This document shows positions 61,201 to 64,000 of a DNA stretch of 64,000 nt, one piece after another. This DNA is from Ricordea florida (lineage: Eukaryota; Cnidaria; Anthozoa; Corallimorpharia; Ricordeidae). Made by a program: the position numbers and the translations under genes. The first letter of the stretch is position 1, and each line of letters begins with the position of its first letter. The notes beneath the pieces were generated by a model. It had not been told where the DNA came from and did not search any database. It worked only from the letters and a program-made list of their open reading frames with translations. The stretch lies in assembly GCA_949710005.1 (NCBI GenBank), contig OX453274.1, forward strand, positions 6,183,674-6,247,673, in the 5' to 3' direction.

Positions 61201-63489
61201 AACCTTAGAACCACGTTATCACAAACCAAGATATTATTGTTCTTAAAAACTGCAAACACCTTCAAAAATGACTGGGGCAATCTTTGTTAGGAAAGTTGGA
61301 ATGCGTTACAATTATGTTAAACCTGCTTTTCACTGTCACACACCGGTGAACACGTGTCAGAGAAGTTTGCAAAGGACTGTGGTTGTGAAAAAGATACTTT
61401 AGGTGGGTCTCCGAAAGAACTCAAGTAACCTAAGGACTAAAGTTGAACTTACAACGAAATGAGAGCCTGATGTTTCTACAGAAATCAAAACATTTTCACT
61501 TTTTTTGTATAATTTTGCCCATCTGCGAAGTCAACCATCATCTACGGTATTTAAAGACGAATTAAGAGTGTTGTCACCTTCATGAGATTGTTCACCACCA
61601 CCGGGTCTGCACCAGGCTTCAGGTTGGTCATTAGGTACTTGGCTAGCTGCTCATGAACCGTCTTAGCGTTGTCTGACGTTTGCTCAGTCACAAACACGTA
61701 CTGTAAAAAGGAAGCAAATCGCACCCAAAAAATAGCTGAATAATGAATCAAACTCGGTTAGGTGTTCCCTCGAGCAATATTGGCGGGATCTTTATCGACT
61801 TTCCCGGTTGGATGCCTTCTCTGTTTGGTAGCGAGGTAGTATATTGTGAAGTACATAGTGAACACAGGGAACTAAGTGGGTTAAGCAGGTGAGTGGGTAG
61901 ATAGTGTGGTAGGTTAGAAGGCGTATAGGTAGATTGGTCGCCACAGGTGGGTACGAAGATAGAAGAGGTGACTAGGACAGTAAACAGTTAAGAAGCTATG
62001 ACGGTACATAAATACGTTGCTTCGAAGGGTTAACGCTCGAAACGTCCGCTTCGCTTTTATCTTATCGTCGTTAAACTTGAAAAAAGTTAAGGAAGATAAA
62101 CCGGTGAGTAGGTAGTGAATTACATGGGCAGGTAGGTGATGGGGTGATCAGTAGGTAAATTTAACACACAGACATAACAACAACAACAACAACCATTTAT
62201 TTGTACTCACAATTTATAAAATAATTACAATAAACATTAAATTAGTATAGACTACTGCCTACCAAAAATAACCATAAGGACTAAAACAAATGGCCAGACA
62301 TGAAAGCTCACTTCAAAGAAAACAAAAATGATCGCAGTAATAGGTTCTGTCTAGGTCATGGCAAAAAACCTATGACAACAAACCCGTTGGGGTAGCCCCG
62401 TCCTTTACAACACTTCCTCACCCTCCCTACCCCAATCACCCTGTAACCATAAAAAAGAATGGAGACTGTTTTCATACCTTTACATACGATTTAAGAGCTT
62501 CCAGTCGATTAGCATCGTGAATTTGAGCTGTGATTCGAATTAGCACTCTGTAAACGAGAACACGCAGTTTTAAGACAGTAGATAAGGGTCGTTGCGTTAC
62601 TCCACTAAATATCCGTTACTGAGCTAGCGTCAGGTCAATGTATATGCGTTATTGAGCTAGCGTCAAGTCGATATGTATGCGTTATTTAGCTAGCGTCAAG
62701 TCAATATATATGCGTTATTGAGCTAGCGCCAAGTCAATATATGTGTTATTGAGCTAGCGTCAAGTCAATATGTATGCGTTATTGAGCTAGCGTCAAGTCA
62801 ATATGTATGCGTTATTGAGCTAGCGTCAAGTCAATATGTATGCGTTATTGAGCTAGCGTCAAGTCAATATGTATGCCTTATTGAGCAAGCGTCAAGTCAA
62901 TATATATGTGTTATTGAGCTAGCGCCAAGTCAATATATGTGTTATTGAGCTAGCGTCAAGTCAATATGTATGCGTTATTGAGCTAGCGTCAAGTCAATAT
63001 GTATGCGTTATTGAGCTAGCGTCAAGTCAATATGTATGCGCTATTGAGCTAGCGTCAAGTCAATATATATGCGTTATTGAGATAGCGTCAAGTCAATATG
63101 TATGCGTTATTGAGCTAGCGTCAAGTCAATATGTATGCGTTATTGAGCTAGCGTCAAGTCAATATGTATGCGTTATTAAGATAGCGTCAAGTCAATATGT
63201 TTGCGTTATTAAGCTAGCGTCAAGTCATTATGTATGCGTTATTGAGCAAGCGTGAGGTCAAGATGGCTGCATATTGGCCGAATTCGTTTTTTGCGTTTCT
63301 ATTGACCGAGAAGTAGTCGAGGTCAATAAAAACAGTAAAAATAACGAGCTTAGAGCTTGGTCAGTAAAGGGTTTACCATATGGCCACTTTGCTTTGTTTT
63401 GTTTTGCGGGCCAACACGGGAATTCCCGAGCGGGCAAGGCAGGCTAATCTTGCCCGCTCGAGTAGCTAATCAGACTTCAGGATTCGCCT

Positions 63490-63520
<31 letters not shown>

Positions 63521-63533
63521 TCAGGATTCGCAT

Positions 63534-63564
<31 letters not shown>

Positions 63565-63577
63565 TCAGGATTCGCCT

Positions 63578-63608
<31 letters not shown>

Positions 63609-63922
63609 TCAGGATTCGCATCATCTTGCCCGCTCGGGAAATCAATCAAATAGTAAGGCTTCGTATTGGCCAAGTTCTTCTGCACGCGGATTGAGCTATA
63701 TGGCCATGTACCTCACTGCATCAGCAACTTCTACAAGTTAAAGCTATTGACTCAAACTACTAGTCTCGTTAAATTTGAGACTGAAAGCCAAACCAATATT
63801 ACTCACTTCACAAGGTACAGGGAAACGTCCTCGTTTCCAGTGACAAGGAGAACATGAAACAATTGGTTGAAGATGACAGGCAAGAATCTGGTCACAGTAC
63901 CCACATCTACAGCATACAAAAG
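23914..63922 (-). CDS. DOCK9/10/11-like: DOCK-D (zizimin) family Rho-GTPase exchange factor, C-terminal 34 exons
   Basis: 34 minus-strand exons, with coordinates in the following entries, join in one frame of 3,495 nt (1,164 residues plus TAG). Every junction is phase-consistent. The protein matches the DOCK9/10/11 subfamily in order: helical ARM-like region ([20 protein letters not shown]), a Ser-rich variable loop (exon 11), TSK/KNFEF-like region, then DHR-2 from about exon 22 (LQATAQMK...[10 protein letters not shown]) to the end. DHR-2 holds [47 protein letters not shown] and the terminal helix [10 protein letters not shown]. Known role: DHR-2 catalyses GDP-GTP exchange on Cdc42 and/or Rac at membranes, controlling actin. 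Full family members are about 2,050 residues, so PH and DHR-1 exons should lie right of the window. Cnidarians probably have one gene for the three vertebrate paralogues. Confidence 0.95.
24188..24288 (-). CDS. DOCK9/10/11-like: DOCK exon 33 (DHR-2 lobe C)
   Basis: 101 nt; starts phase 0 after TTCCAG, ends with AG at AG|GTTTGT. Encodes [20 protein letters not shown] and [22 protein letters not shown] is nearly invariant across DOCK proteins. Confidence 0.96.
24945..25058 (-). CDS. DOCK9/10/11-like: DOCK exon 32 (DHR-2 lobe C)
   Basis: 114 nt, phase 0 both sides (TTGCAG ... CAG|GTATCT). Encodes [20 protein letters not shown] then [18 protein letters not shown]. The GSVSVQ end is part of the nucleotide-sensor region described for DOCK exchange factors. 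Confidence 0.96.
25230..25306 (-). CDS. DOCK9/10/11-like: DOCK exon 31 (DHR-2)
   Basis: 77 nt; two bases complete Thr with exon 30, then [20 protein letters not shown] and LTPVE; ends phase 0 at [17 protein letters not shown] is conserved. Confidence 0.94.
25379..25745. repeat. 106-bp tandem repeat, about 3.4 copies
   Basis: Units start at 25379, 25485, 25591 and 25697, each with ACAGTACTGTACTGTGGTAC, TCTAACTTTTTC and GGATCAAACCATGCAGTGTG. A single inverted relative lies at 53290-53465 in another intron. Confidence 0.9.
25813..25981 (-). CDS. DOCK9/10/11-like: DOCK exon 30 (DHR-2)
   Basis: 169 nt; starts phase 0 (TTTGTAG|ATCACG), ends with A at A|GTATGT. Encodes [20 protein letters not shown] then the [15 protein letters not shown] and [11 protein letters not shown] segments, all family hallmarks. 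Confidence 0.95.
25977..26270. repeat. Local duplication covering the exon 30 acceptor
   Basis: The segment GTGATCTACAAACAGCGAAA ... GCAAGGAACGACCAAAG at 25977 is repeated, diverged, at 26147 (GTGATCTACCAACGGCGAAA ...). It includes the splice acceptor and first bases of exon 30, so a decoy acceptor exists about 170 bp upstream. Confidence 0.75.
26526..26710 (+). mobile_element. SINE with tRNA-like head (family 1, first copy)
   Basis: GGCAGCGTGGCCGAGTGGTT (A box) and GGTTCGATTCC (B box at 26579-26589) with a body ending CGCCAGTTGGGATTCTTAGC. The acceptor ends do not pair, so it is tRNA-derived rather than a tRNA gene. Shares its 3' phrase with the copy at 58967. Confidence 0.7.
26828..26905 (-). 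mobile_element. tRNA-like fragment (minus strand)
   Basis: On the minus strand, GGTAGTGTAATGGTCAGCGT resembles a tRNA A box and GGTTTCGAACC a B box about 40 bp later. Probably a SINE remnant. Confidence 0.4.
26950..26991 (-). CDS. DOCK9/10/11-like: DOCK exon 29 (42-nt microexon)
   Basis: Fourteen codons, [14 protein letters not shown], between CCTAG and CAG|GTAAGA, phase 0 both sides. Supplies the conserved LDSKxxYIQ link between exons 28 and 30. Confidence 0.93.
26992..28440. other. DOCK intron 28/29, no gene seen
   Basis: AT-rich. Around 27040-27300 an A-rich stretch with GTAGCCCGCAATTAACATAG may be an old retroelement tail. No conserved frame; exons 28 and 29 join in phase 0. Confidence 0.5.
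28441..28584 (-). CDS. DOCK9/10/11-like: DOCK exon 28 (DHR-2)
   Basis: 144 nt, phase 0 both sides (GTTCAG ... AAG|GTGACT). Encodes [20 protein letters not shown] then the [11 protein letters not shown] segment; GKE.IYKEPK.T.L.EISQRL is diagnostic of DOCK-D. Confidence 0.96.
28667..28878 (-). mobile_element. MITE-like repeat, inverted copy
   Basis: On the minus strand it carries TTGACCAAGCGTGAGGTCAA, CTTGGTCAGTAAAGGATTTA, GCGGGACAACGCG and GGGTAGCCAATCAGAACGCA, matching 52509-52740 and 63236 onward. 80 bp upstream of exon 28. Confidence 0.75.
28878..28927. repeat. (AC)n microsatellite
   Basis: Two AC runs separated by ATATAT in a DOCK intron, immediately beside the inverted MITE-like copy. 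Confidence 0.95.
29863..29976 (-). CDS. DOCK9/10/11-like: DOCK exon 27 (DHR-2)
   Basis: 114 nt, phase 0 both sides (GTACAG ... CAG|GTAAAA). Encodes [20 protein letters not shown] then the [17 protein letters not shown] segment, one of the most conserved DHR-2 blocks. Confidence 0.96.
29977..31458. other. DOCK intron 26/27 with MITEs
   Basis: Holds the CTGATCCC-rich MITE (30121-30336) and a second short element bounded by TTATTATATCTC (30951) and GAGATATAATAA (31035). The phrase GACGTCGGTCAACATCATCA near 30880 resembles a dispersed repeat core. No exon. Confidence 0.6.
30121..30336. mobile_element. MITE with 7-bp direct flank and internal CTGATCCC repeats
   Basis: ATTAATC flanks both sides (30121-30127, 30330-30336). 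TIRs GAGGGTCGTAACGAGGTATA and CAGGGTCGTAACGAGGTATA (complement at right). The interior holds about ten CTGATCCC/CGATCCC units, so it is G/C-skewed and strand-asymmetric. Confidence 0.75.
31459..31581 (-). CDS. DOCK9/10/11-like: DOCK exon 26 (DHR-2)
   Basis: 123 nt, phase 0 both sides (GTTCAG ... AGA|GTACGT). Encodes [20 protein letters not shown] then the [21 protein letters not shown] segment; ERYE.I....l.IPIYE..RDF is a core DHR-2 block. Confidence 0.95.
31952..32064 (-). CDS. DOCK9/10/11-like: DOCK exon 25 (DHR-2)
   Basis: 113 nt; two bases complete Gly with exon 24, then [20 protein letters not shown] and onward to the MTMEQRYTV segment; ends phase 0 at GTG|GTACGT. Matches GC.AF..i.PN..eE. 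Confidence 0.92.
32536..32718 (-). mobile_element. SINE (family 2) with tRNA-like head, minus strand
   Basis: On the minus strand: GCCGACCGGTTAGCTCAGTT, A box, an extended CCTCCCGCGGGAGG arm, B box GGGTTCAAATCC, then a body shared with 47883-48080 (TTAGACTTTCTAGTCTTCTC). Lies 72 bp past exon 24. Confidence 0.75.
32790..32847 (-). CDS. DOCK9/10/11-like: DOCK exon 24 (DHR-2)
   Basis: 58 nt, starts phase 0, ends with G at CAAG|GTGAGA. Encodes [19 protein letters not shown]; matches C.vH.aaLvAEYL.r. Confidence 0.93.
33012..33149 (-). CDS. DOCK9/10/11-like: DOCK exon 23 (DHR-2)
   Basis: 138 nt, phase 0 both sides (CGCAG ... GAG|GTGCGC). Encodes [20 protein letters not shown] then the [14 protein letters not shown] segment; lobe A of DHR-2 begins here in the family. 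Confidence 0.95.
33430..33505 (+). mobile_element. tRNA-like SINE head fragment
   Basis: CTTCATAGCTCAGTGGCAGA is a good A box; GTAGGTTCGGCTTC is a degraded B box about 45 bp later. Not a functional tRNA fold. Confidence 0.45.
35597..35690. repeat. Foldback element
   Basis: GAAGATATGAATTTTATGTT and its complement form arms around a TGGCAAGAACAAT...TTGCCACGAGAAC centre. MITE-like; no target duplication determined. Confidence 0.75.
35924..36001 (-). CDS. DOCK9/10/11-like: DOCK exon 22 (enters DHR-2 region)
   Basis: 78 nt, phase 0 both sides (TTGCAG ... AAG|GTATGT). Encodes [20 protein letters not shown] then ATAQMK; VKDLTK.I.TVL.ATAQMK is diagnostic of DOCK-D. Confidence 0.93.
37294..37401 (-). 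CDS. DOCK9/10/11-like: DOCK exon 21
   Basis: 108 nt, phase 0 both sides (TTCTCAG ... AAG|GTAGAT). Encodes [20 protein letters not shown] then [16 protein letters not shown], matching the ..SL.ii.NcA..D..mK block. Confidence 0.9.
37835..39408. repeat. 82-bp minisatellite, 19 copies
   Basis: Nineteen full units plus a partial copy, phase-perfect at 82 bp (unit starts at 37835, 37917 ... 39393). The unit contains GGGCCAGATTTTTTCCCAGC, TACCGGGCTAGGTCGGTCTG and AAAAAAGACCTC. Only a few substitutions are visible (for example near 38604 and 38692). Lies in the largest DOCK intron, 430 bp upstream of exon 21. Confidence 0.97.
39756..39969. repeat. AT-rich palindrome, about 100-bp arms
   Basis: Left arm about 39756-39856 and right arm 39867-39969 are inverted copies: TAGGCAATTGTGGAACACGA, ACAACTTCGAGCG, A/T run, (TA)n, CAGTAAAAAATCTAAAAAAA, TTTAAAAATTTAATAA. 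Spacer 10 nt. Small length differences occur only in the A and TA runs. Further (TA)n lies on both sides (39641-39663 and 39969-39990). Confidence 0.88.
40148..40312. repeat. (TA)n array interrupted by ATGTTCTATCTTT
   Basis: TA runs of 10-50 bp alternate with four copies of TGTTCTATCTT or TGTTCTA. Any frame here (Tyr-Ile repeats) is an artefact of the repeat. Confidence 0.9.
42793..43065. mobile_element. G/C-run MITE, first copy
   Basis: TIRs GGGACCGTTCATTTTTTACG and complement, extended by GAGGGAGG and long G or C runs. TTA lies on both sides (possible 3-bp target duplication). The interior has no coding potential. Related copy at 60216-60475. Confidence 0.75.
43474..43493. repeat. Perfect 20-bp palindrome
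   Basis: CGTGCTGCAC meets its exact complement with no spacer, inside a DOCK intron. Confidence 0.7.
43973..44053 (-). CDS. DOCK9/10/11-like: DOCK exon 20
   Basis: 81 nt, phase 0 both sides (CTTTTAG ... CAA|GTGAGT). Encodes [20 protein letters not shown] then CDRVHWQ; LLYLLMR.NFEFT is strongly conserved. Confidence 0.92.
44895..44939 (-). CDS. DOCK9/10/11-like: DOCK exon 19 (45-nt microexon)
   Basis: Fifteen codons, [15 protein letters not shown], between TCTCTTAG and CAG|GTGCGT, phase 0 both sides. It supplies the conserved LKCCxSK block between exons 18 and 20. On the plus strand the same place mimics an exon (TTTCAG|ACGCAC ... AAG|GTAATG); that reading is rejected. Confidence 0.9.
45835..45891 (-). 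CDS. DOCK9/10/11-like: DOCK exon 18
   Basis: 57 nt, phase 0 both sides (ATTGCAG ... GAG|GTAAGC). Encodes [19 protein letters not shown], matching FP..F.G....C..C.E. Confidence 0.92.
45915..46135. repeat. Low-complexity TGGGATT-rich stretch
   Basis: The phrase AAATGGGATT/GTGGGATTT and close variants occur about eight times. Similar in style to the CTGATCCC-rich element at 30121 but no common ends were found. Confidence 0.5.
47486..47578 (-). CDS. DOCK9/10/11-like: DOCK exon 17
   Basis: 93 nt, phase 0 both sides (CTCAG ... AGA|GTAAGT). Encodes [20 protein letters not shown] then [11 protein letters not shown]; the KHVF..LR..I block is diagnostic of DOCK-D. Confidence 0.92.
47883..48080 (-). 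mobile_element. SINE (family 2) with tRNA-like head, minus strand
   Basis: On the minus strand it starts CCGACCGCCGGTAAGCTCAG, with B box GGGTTCGAACC, and ends in TAAATCGTAGGTCCCGTCTC. The body phrase GAGAAGACTAGAAAGTCTAA is shared with the copy at 32536-32718. Confidence 0.75.
48484..48528 (-). CDS. DOCK9/10/11-like: DOCK exon 16 (45 nt)
   Basis: Fifteen codons, [15 protein letters not shown], phase 0 both sides (TTTGCAG ... AAG|GTAAGC). Matches the family block NxLMKKVF across the junction. Confidence 0.88.
49223..49345. repeat. Foldback with shared GGGGGAGTTAGCAAAGGAAG end
   Basis: TTGCTAACTCCCCCGGATAT and its complement flank G- and C-runs at 49223-49330. The right end plus GTCGGCCTGTGGT recurs at 47178-47210, so it is a dispersed family. 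Confidence 0.7.
49815..49909 (-). CDS. DOCK9/10/11-like: DOCK exon 15
   Basis: 95 nt; two bases complete Asp with exon 14, then [20 protein letters not shown] and [11 protein letters not shown]; ends phase 0 at AAG|GTTGGA. Matches the ...A.EV.L..LD...LF block. Confidence 0.88.
50202..50275 (+). mobile_element. tRNA-like head (tRNA-Thr-type), probable SINE or pseudo-tRNA
   Basis: 74 nt with A box TTAGCTCGGCTGGTAGAGC, B box GGGTTCGAATCCCG and partial acceptor pairing GGCTGG/CCAGCC. The anticodon loop position would read GGT (Thr), but the anticodon stem (CCGCA/TCGCG) is largely unpaired, so it is unlikely to be a working tRNA. An AT-rich tail follows. Confidence 0.55.
50874..50959 (-). CDS. 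DOCK9/10/11-like: DOCK exon 14
   Basis: 86 nt; acceptor TTTCCCTTTTAG, donor GGAG|GTGAGT. Encodes [20 protein letters not shown] then HSRAPSIG. Poorly conserved hydrophilic linker; accepted because both split codons fit. Confidence 0.75.
50960..52039. other. Upstream part of DOCK intron 13/14, no gene seen
   Basis: Low-complexity G/C runs at 51600-51670 and an AACCAATCAGAAGTCAGT segment at 51868 typical of MITE flanks. No exon is missing: exons 13 and 14 share a split Ser codon. Confidence 0.5.
52040..52352. repeat. Foldback elements in DOCK intron
   Basis: An inner hairpin at 52044-52146 (ACAATTATTCGTCG ... CGAATAATTGT; GTGATTATCGGTGAATATTC arms) is followed by 52146-52352 with ends TTAGTATAAATAC and GTATTTATACTAA. 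These ends resemble those of the foldback at 23211, so both may be one family. Confidence 0.65.
52509..52740 (+). mobile_element. MITE-like repeat, plain copy
   Basis: Same series as the 63.2-kb copy: GTTACTGACCAAGCGTGACG ... TAGTCAATACTAAGGATTTA ... GCGGGACAACGCGGGAA ... GGGTAGCCAATCAGAACC. Ends have not been expanded, apart from a partial second CATCTTGCC unit at 52722. Confidence 0.75.
52857..53025. repeat. Near-perfect palindrome with 68-bp arms
   Basis: Left arm 52857-52924 and right arm about 52956-53025 match almost perfectly as inverted copies (CGTAAACAAGCGATGCCATT and onward). Each arm itself repeats CGATGCCATTTTAATGGTCG, so a 24-bp motif occurs in mirrored pairs. The spacer is about 30 bp. 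Confidence 0.85.
53224..53277 (-). CDS. DOCK9/10/11-like: DOCK exon 13
   Basis: 54 nt; 1 nt completes Glu with exon 12, 17 codons ([17 protein letters not shown]), 2 nt left at AG|GTAAGC. Matches the family block L..FQY.GK. Confidence 0.88.
53290..53465. repeat. Single inverted relative of the 106-bp repeat
   Basis: On the minus strand it contains GTACTGTACTG, TTTCTAACTTTTTC, GGATCAAACCATGCA and GGAAAGCTACTGAA, the same series as the tandem array at 25379-25740 in another intron of this gene. Confidence 0.65.
53541..53690. repeat. Foldback with a conserved GACGAAGGGYYAWCGCTCGAAACGTC-type core
   Basis: Arms GTAATTTGTACCACCGTAAG and complement face each other at 53550-53592 and 53631-53668. 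Between them lies CAGACGAAGGGCCATCGCTC followed by GAAACGTCAGC. The core phrase recurs at 62027-62060, on the minus strand at 56706-56745, and degraded at 48193-48215. Confidence 0.7.
53733..53874 (-). CDS. DOCK9/10/11-like: DOCK exon 12 (contains a possible extra 60-nt segment)
   Basis: 142 nt, acceptor TTTTGACAG, donor GGA|GTGAGT; phase-consistent with both neighbours. Encodes VMLDWWRQ ... [11 protein letters not shown]. The 20 codons [20 protein letters not shown] in between begin with GT and end with AG, and seem long relative to the family as I recall it; it may be a retained mini-intron or a lineage-specific insert. Confidence 0.75.
54514..54862 (-). CDS. DOCK9/10/11-like: DOCK exon 11 (349 nt, Ser-rich loop)
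   Basis: The longest exon. It begins [20 protein letters not shown] (conserved), then a Ser/Thr/Asn-rich variable stretch of about 60 residues (for example [20 protein letters not shown]), then [14 protein letters not shown] (conserved). Ends with 1 nt at CAAG|GTGAAC. The internal ATG frame 54802-54449 is this exon plus readthrough. Confidence 0.9.
55003..55107 (-). CDS. DOCK9/10/11-like: DOCK exon 10
   Basis: 105 nt, phase 0 at both ends (CAG|GTTTCG ... GAA|GTGAGT). Encodes [20 protein letters not shown] and ends DDRYDDE, matching the conserved V.K.L..H..DDRY block. Confidence 0.9.
55258..55337 (-). CDS. DOCK9/10/11-like: DOCK exon 9
   Basis: 80 nt; the first two bases complete a Ser codon with exon 8; ends phase 0 at GAG|GTAAGA. 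Encodes [20 protein letters not shown] then GFLLRE. Confidence 0.92.
55338..57164. other. Large DOCK intron without further genes
   Basis: Contains the repeat GTTTAATTCAC/GCATTAAATCT near 56110-56160, a CGTTTCGAGCTTTAGCC motif (minus) at about 56706-56745 related to those at 53.6 and 62.0 kb, and ACCATGAGGTA at 56061 and 56573. No exon is needed here because exons 8 and 9 join in frame. Confidence 0.6.
57165..57249 (-). CDS. DOCK9/10/11-like: DOCK exon 8
   Basis: 85 nt, starts phase 0, ends with 1 nt at T|GTAAGT. Encodes [20 protein letters not shown] then [19 protein letters not shown] is nearly invariant in DOCK-D proteins. Confidence 0.93.
57798..57881 (-). CDS. DOCK9/10/11-like: DOCK exon 7
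   Basis: 84 nt, phase 0 at both ends. Encodes [20 protein letters not shown] then [18 protein letters not shown] is a diagnostic DOCK-C/D block. Confidence 0.92.
58015..58262. repeat. ACAAC/CACAAC microsatellite
   Basis: About 245 bp of ACAAC, CACAAC and CAACAA units inside a DOCK intron. It creates spurious Thr-, Asn- or Val-rich frames on both strands. Confidence 0.95.
58468..58500 (-). CDS. DOCK9/10/11-like: DOCK exon 6 (33-nt microexon)
   Basis: Eleven codons, [11 protein letters not shown], between TTCAG and AAG|GTTAGT, phase 0 on both sides. It bridges exons 5 and 7 exactly as the family alignment needs (NLA.F.K then CFTY.DRG). Confidence 0.85.
58769..58900 (-). CDS. DOCK9/10/11-like: DOCK exon 5
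   Basis: 132 nt, phase 0 at both ends (CAG|AGAGTG ... GAG|GTTTGA). Encodes [20 protein letters not shown] and onward. The plus-strand 127-codon frame at 58550-58933 is a shadow of this exon. Confidence 0.85.
58967..59150 (+). mobile_element. SINE with tRNA-like head (family 1, second copy)
   Basis: Begins GGCAGCGTGCCCGAGTGG (A box) with a GAGTTCAAGTTCC B box after an expanded ATCTGATTTTCA repeat where the anticodon arm would be. The tail shares CAACTGG...CCAACTGGGATTCT with the copy at 26526. About 65 bp upstream of DOCK exon 5 in gene orientation. Confidence 0.65.
60216..60475. mobile_element. G/C-run MITE, second copy
   Basis: Ends carry CTTACGAGGGAGG and its complement CCTCCCTCGTAG with runs of 8-12 C. 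The interior phrase GATTAAAACGTTATCACATAA is the complement-type match to the copy at 42793-43065. In the intron between DOCK exons 3/4 and 5. Confidence 0.65.
60566..60637 (-). CDS. DOCK9/10/11-like: DOCK exon 4 (followed by a GC-AG intron)
   Basis: 72 nt, phase 0 at both ends, encoding [20 protein letters not shown] then DKTK, a hallmark of the family. The donor reads AAAG|GCAAGA: a GC rather than GT donor with otherwise strong consensus. The next downstream GT would shift the frame. Confidence 0.92.
61578..61700 (-). CDS. DOCK9/10/11-like: DOCK exon 3
   Basis: 123 nt, phase 0 at both ends. Encodes [20 protein letters not shown] and ends with VNNLMK; the TVHEQLAK...LKP block is well conserved in DOCK-D and DOCK-C proteins. 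Confidence 0.9.
62478..62547 (-). CDS. DOCK9/10/11-like: DOCK exon 2
   Basis: 70 nt; begins with one nt completing the split codon from exon 1, ends phase 0 at AAG|GTATGA. Encodes [20 protein letters not shown] then YVK. An alternative AG two bases inside would break the frame. Confidence 0.85.
62615..63260. repeat. 33-bp tandem array (about 19 copies) derived from a MITE end
   Basis: Repeats of GCGTTATTGAGCTAGCGTCA plus AGTCAATATGTAT run head to tail and end in the start of the MITE copy at 63236. A six-unit higher-order period of about 195 bp is visible: the variant with GCGCCAAG recurs at 62726 and 62921. Confidence 0.9.
63236..63660. mobile_element. MITE-like repeat, copy with amplified right end
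   Basis: Shares the series AAGCGTGAGGTCAAGATGGC, CTTGGTCAGTAAAGG, CATATGGCCA, GCGGG(C)CAACRCGGGAA and TAGCCAATCAGAACTCAGGA with copies at 28667-28878 (inverted) and 52509-52740. Here a 44-bp right-end unit (CATCTTGCCCGCTCGGGTAG and onward) is repeated about five times at 63442-63660. Confidence 0.8.
63807..63922 (-). CDS. DOCK9/10/11-like: DOCK exon 1 of window
   Basis: TTGCCAG acceptor and AA|GTGAGT donor; starts phase 0, ends with 2 nt. Encodes [20 protein letters not shown] and onward to the NEDVSLYLV segment. Helical region between DHR-1 and DHR-2. Confidence 0.85.
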
Positions 63923-64000
63923 CTGGCAAAAGAAAACACAAAGATGGAGTGGCCTCCAGATGATGCCGGAGTAACAAAACCAGAGGTCGAACCATAGTCA

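Overview
The window looks like metazoan nuclear DNA, most likely a cnidarian such as an anthozoan or stony coral. The reasons are spliced genes with consensus GT-AG introns, a long animal-type DOCK gene, an apolipoprotein-L-like gene, tRNA-headed SINEs, many short inverted-repeat (MITE-like) elements and a Polinton/adintovirus-type element. Taxon placement is inference from gene content and style; no species-specific marker was seen.

Layout. (1) Positions 1 to about 7.97 kb: the end of an integrated Polinton/adintovirus-like element. It carries a partial unknown gene running off the left edge, an A32/FtsK-type packaging ATPase, a double-jelly-roll-type major capsid protein in two frames, an integrase on the opposite strand, a TFIIB-like transcription factor and a protein-primed family B DNA polymerase in two frames. 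The capsid and polymerase genes are each interrupted by one small frameshift, so the copy looks recently inactivated (or carries assembly indels). (2) 8.0-13.4 kb: mostly non-coding, with a direct duplication of about 400 bp (10731-11130 and 12322-12721) and possible isolated exons. (3) 13.4-14.55 kb: a two-coding-exon apolipoprotein-L-like gene on the plus strand, with at least one upstream splice junction in the 5' UTR. (4) 14.6-23.9 kb: no gene recognised; a hAT-like MITE with an 8-bp target duplication, a 947-bp terminal-inverted-repeat element, a 48-bp tandem array and a nest of stacked inverted repeats. (5) 23.9-63.9 kb: 34 consecutive minus-strand exons of a DOCK-D (zizimin; DOCK9/10/11-type) Rac/Cdc42 guanine nucleotide exchange factor. 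They join in one open frame of exactly 1,165 codons including the stop. The 5' part of the gene (expected PH and DHR-1 domains) lies beyond the right edge.

The DOCK introns are rich in young repeats: an 82-bp array of 19 near-identical copies, an AT-rich palindrome of about 210 bp, several foldback elements, two or more SINE families, a 106-bp tandem repeat with a relative in another intron of the same gene, and a MITE family of which one copy has had both of its ends amplified into tandem arrays.

The genes do not form one pathway: the viral-type element is a self-contained replication/packaging module, the ApoL-like gene encodes a probable membrane-inserting protein, and DOCK is a conserved cytoskeletal signalling gene. 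All domain and family calls are from reading the translated sequence by eye; no database search was run.
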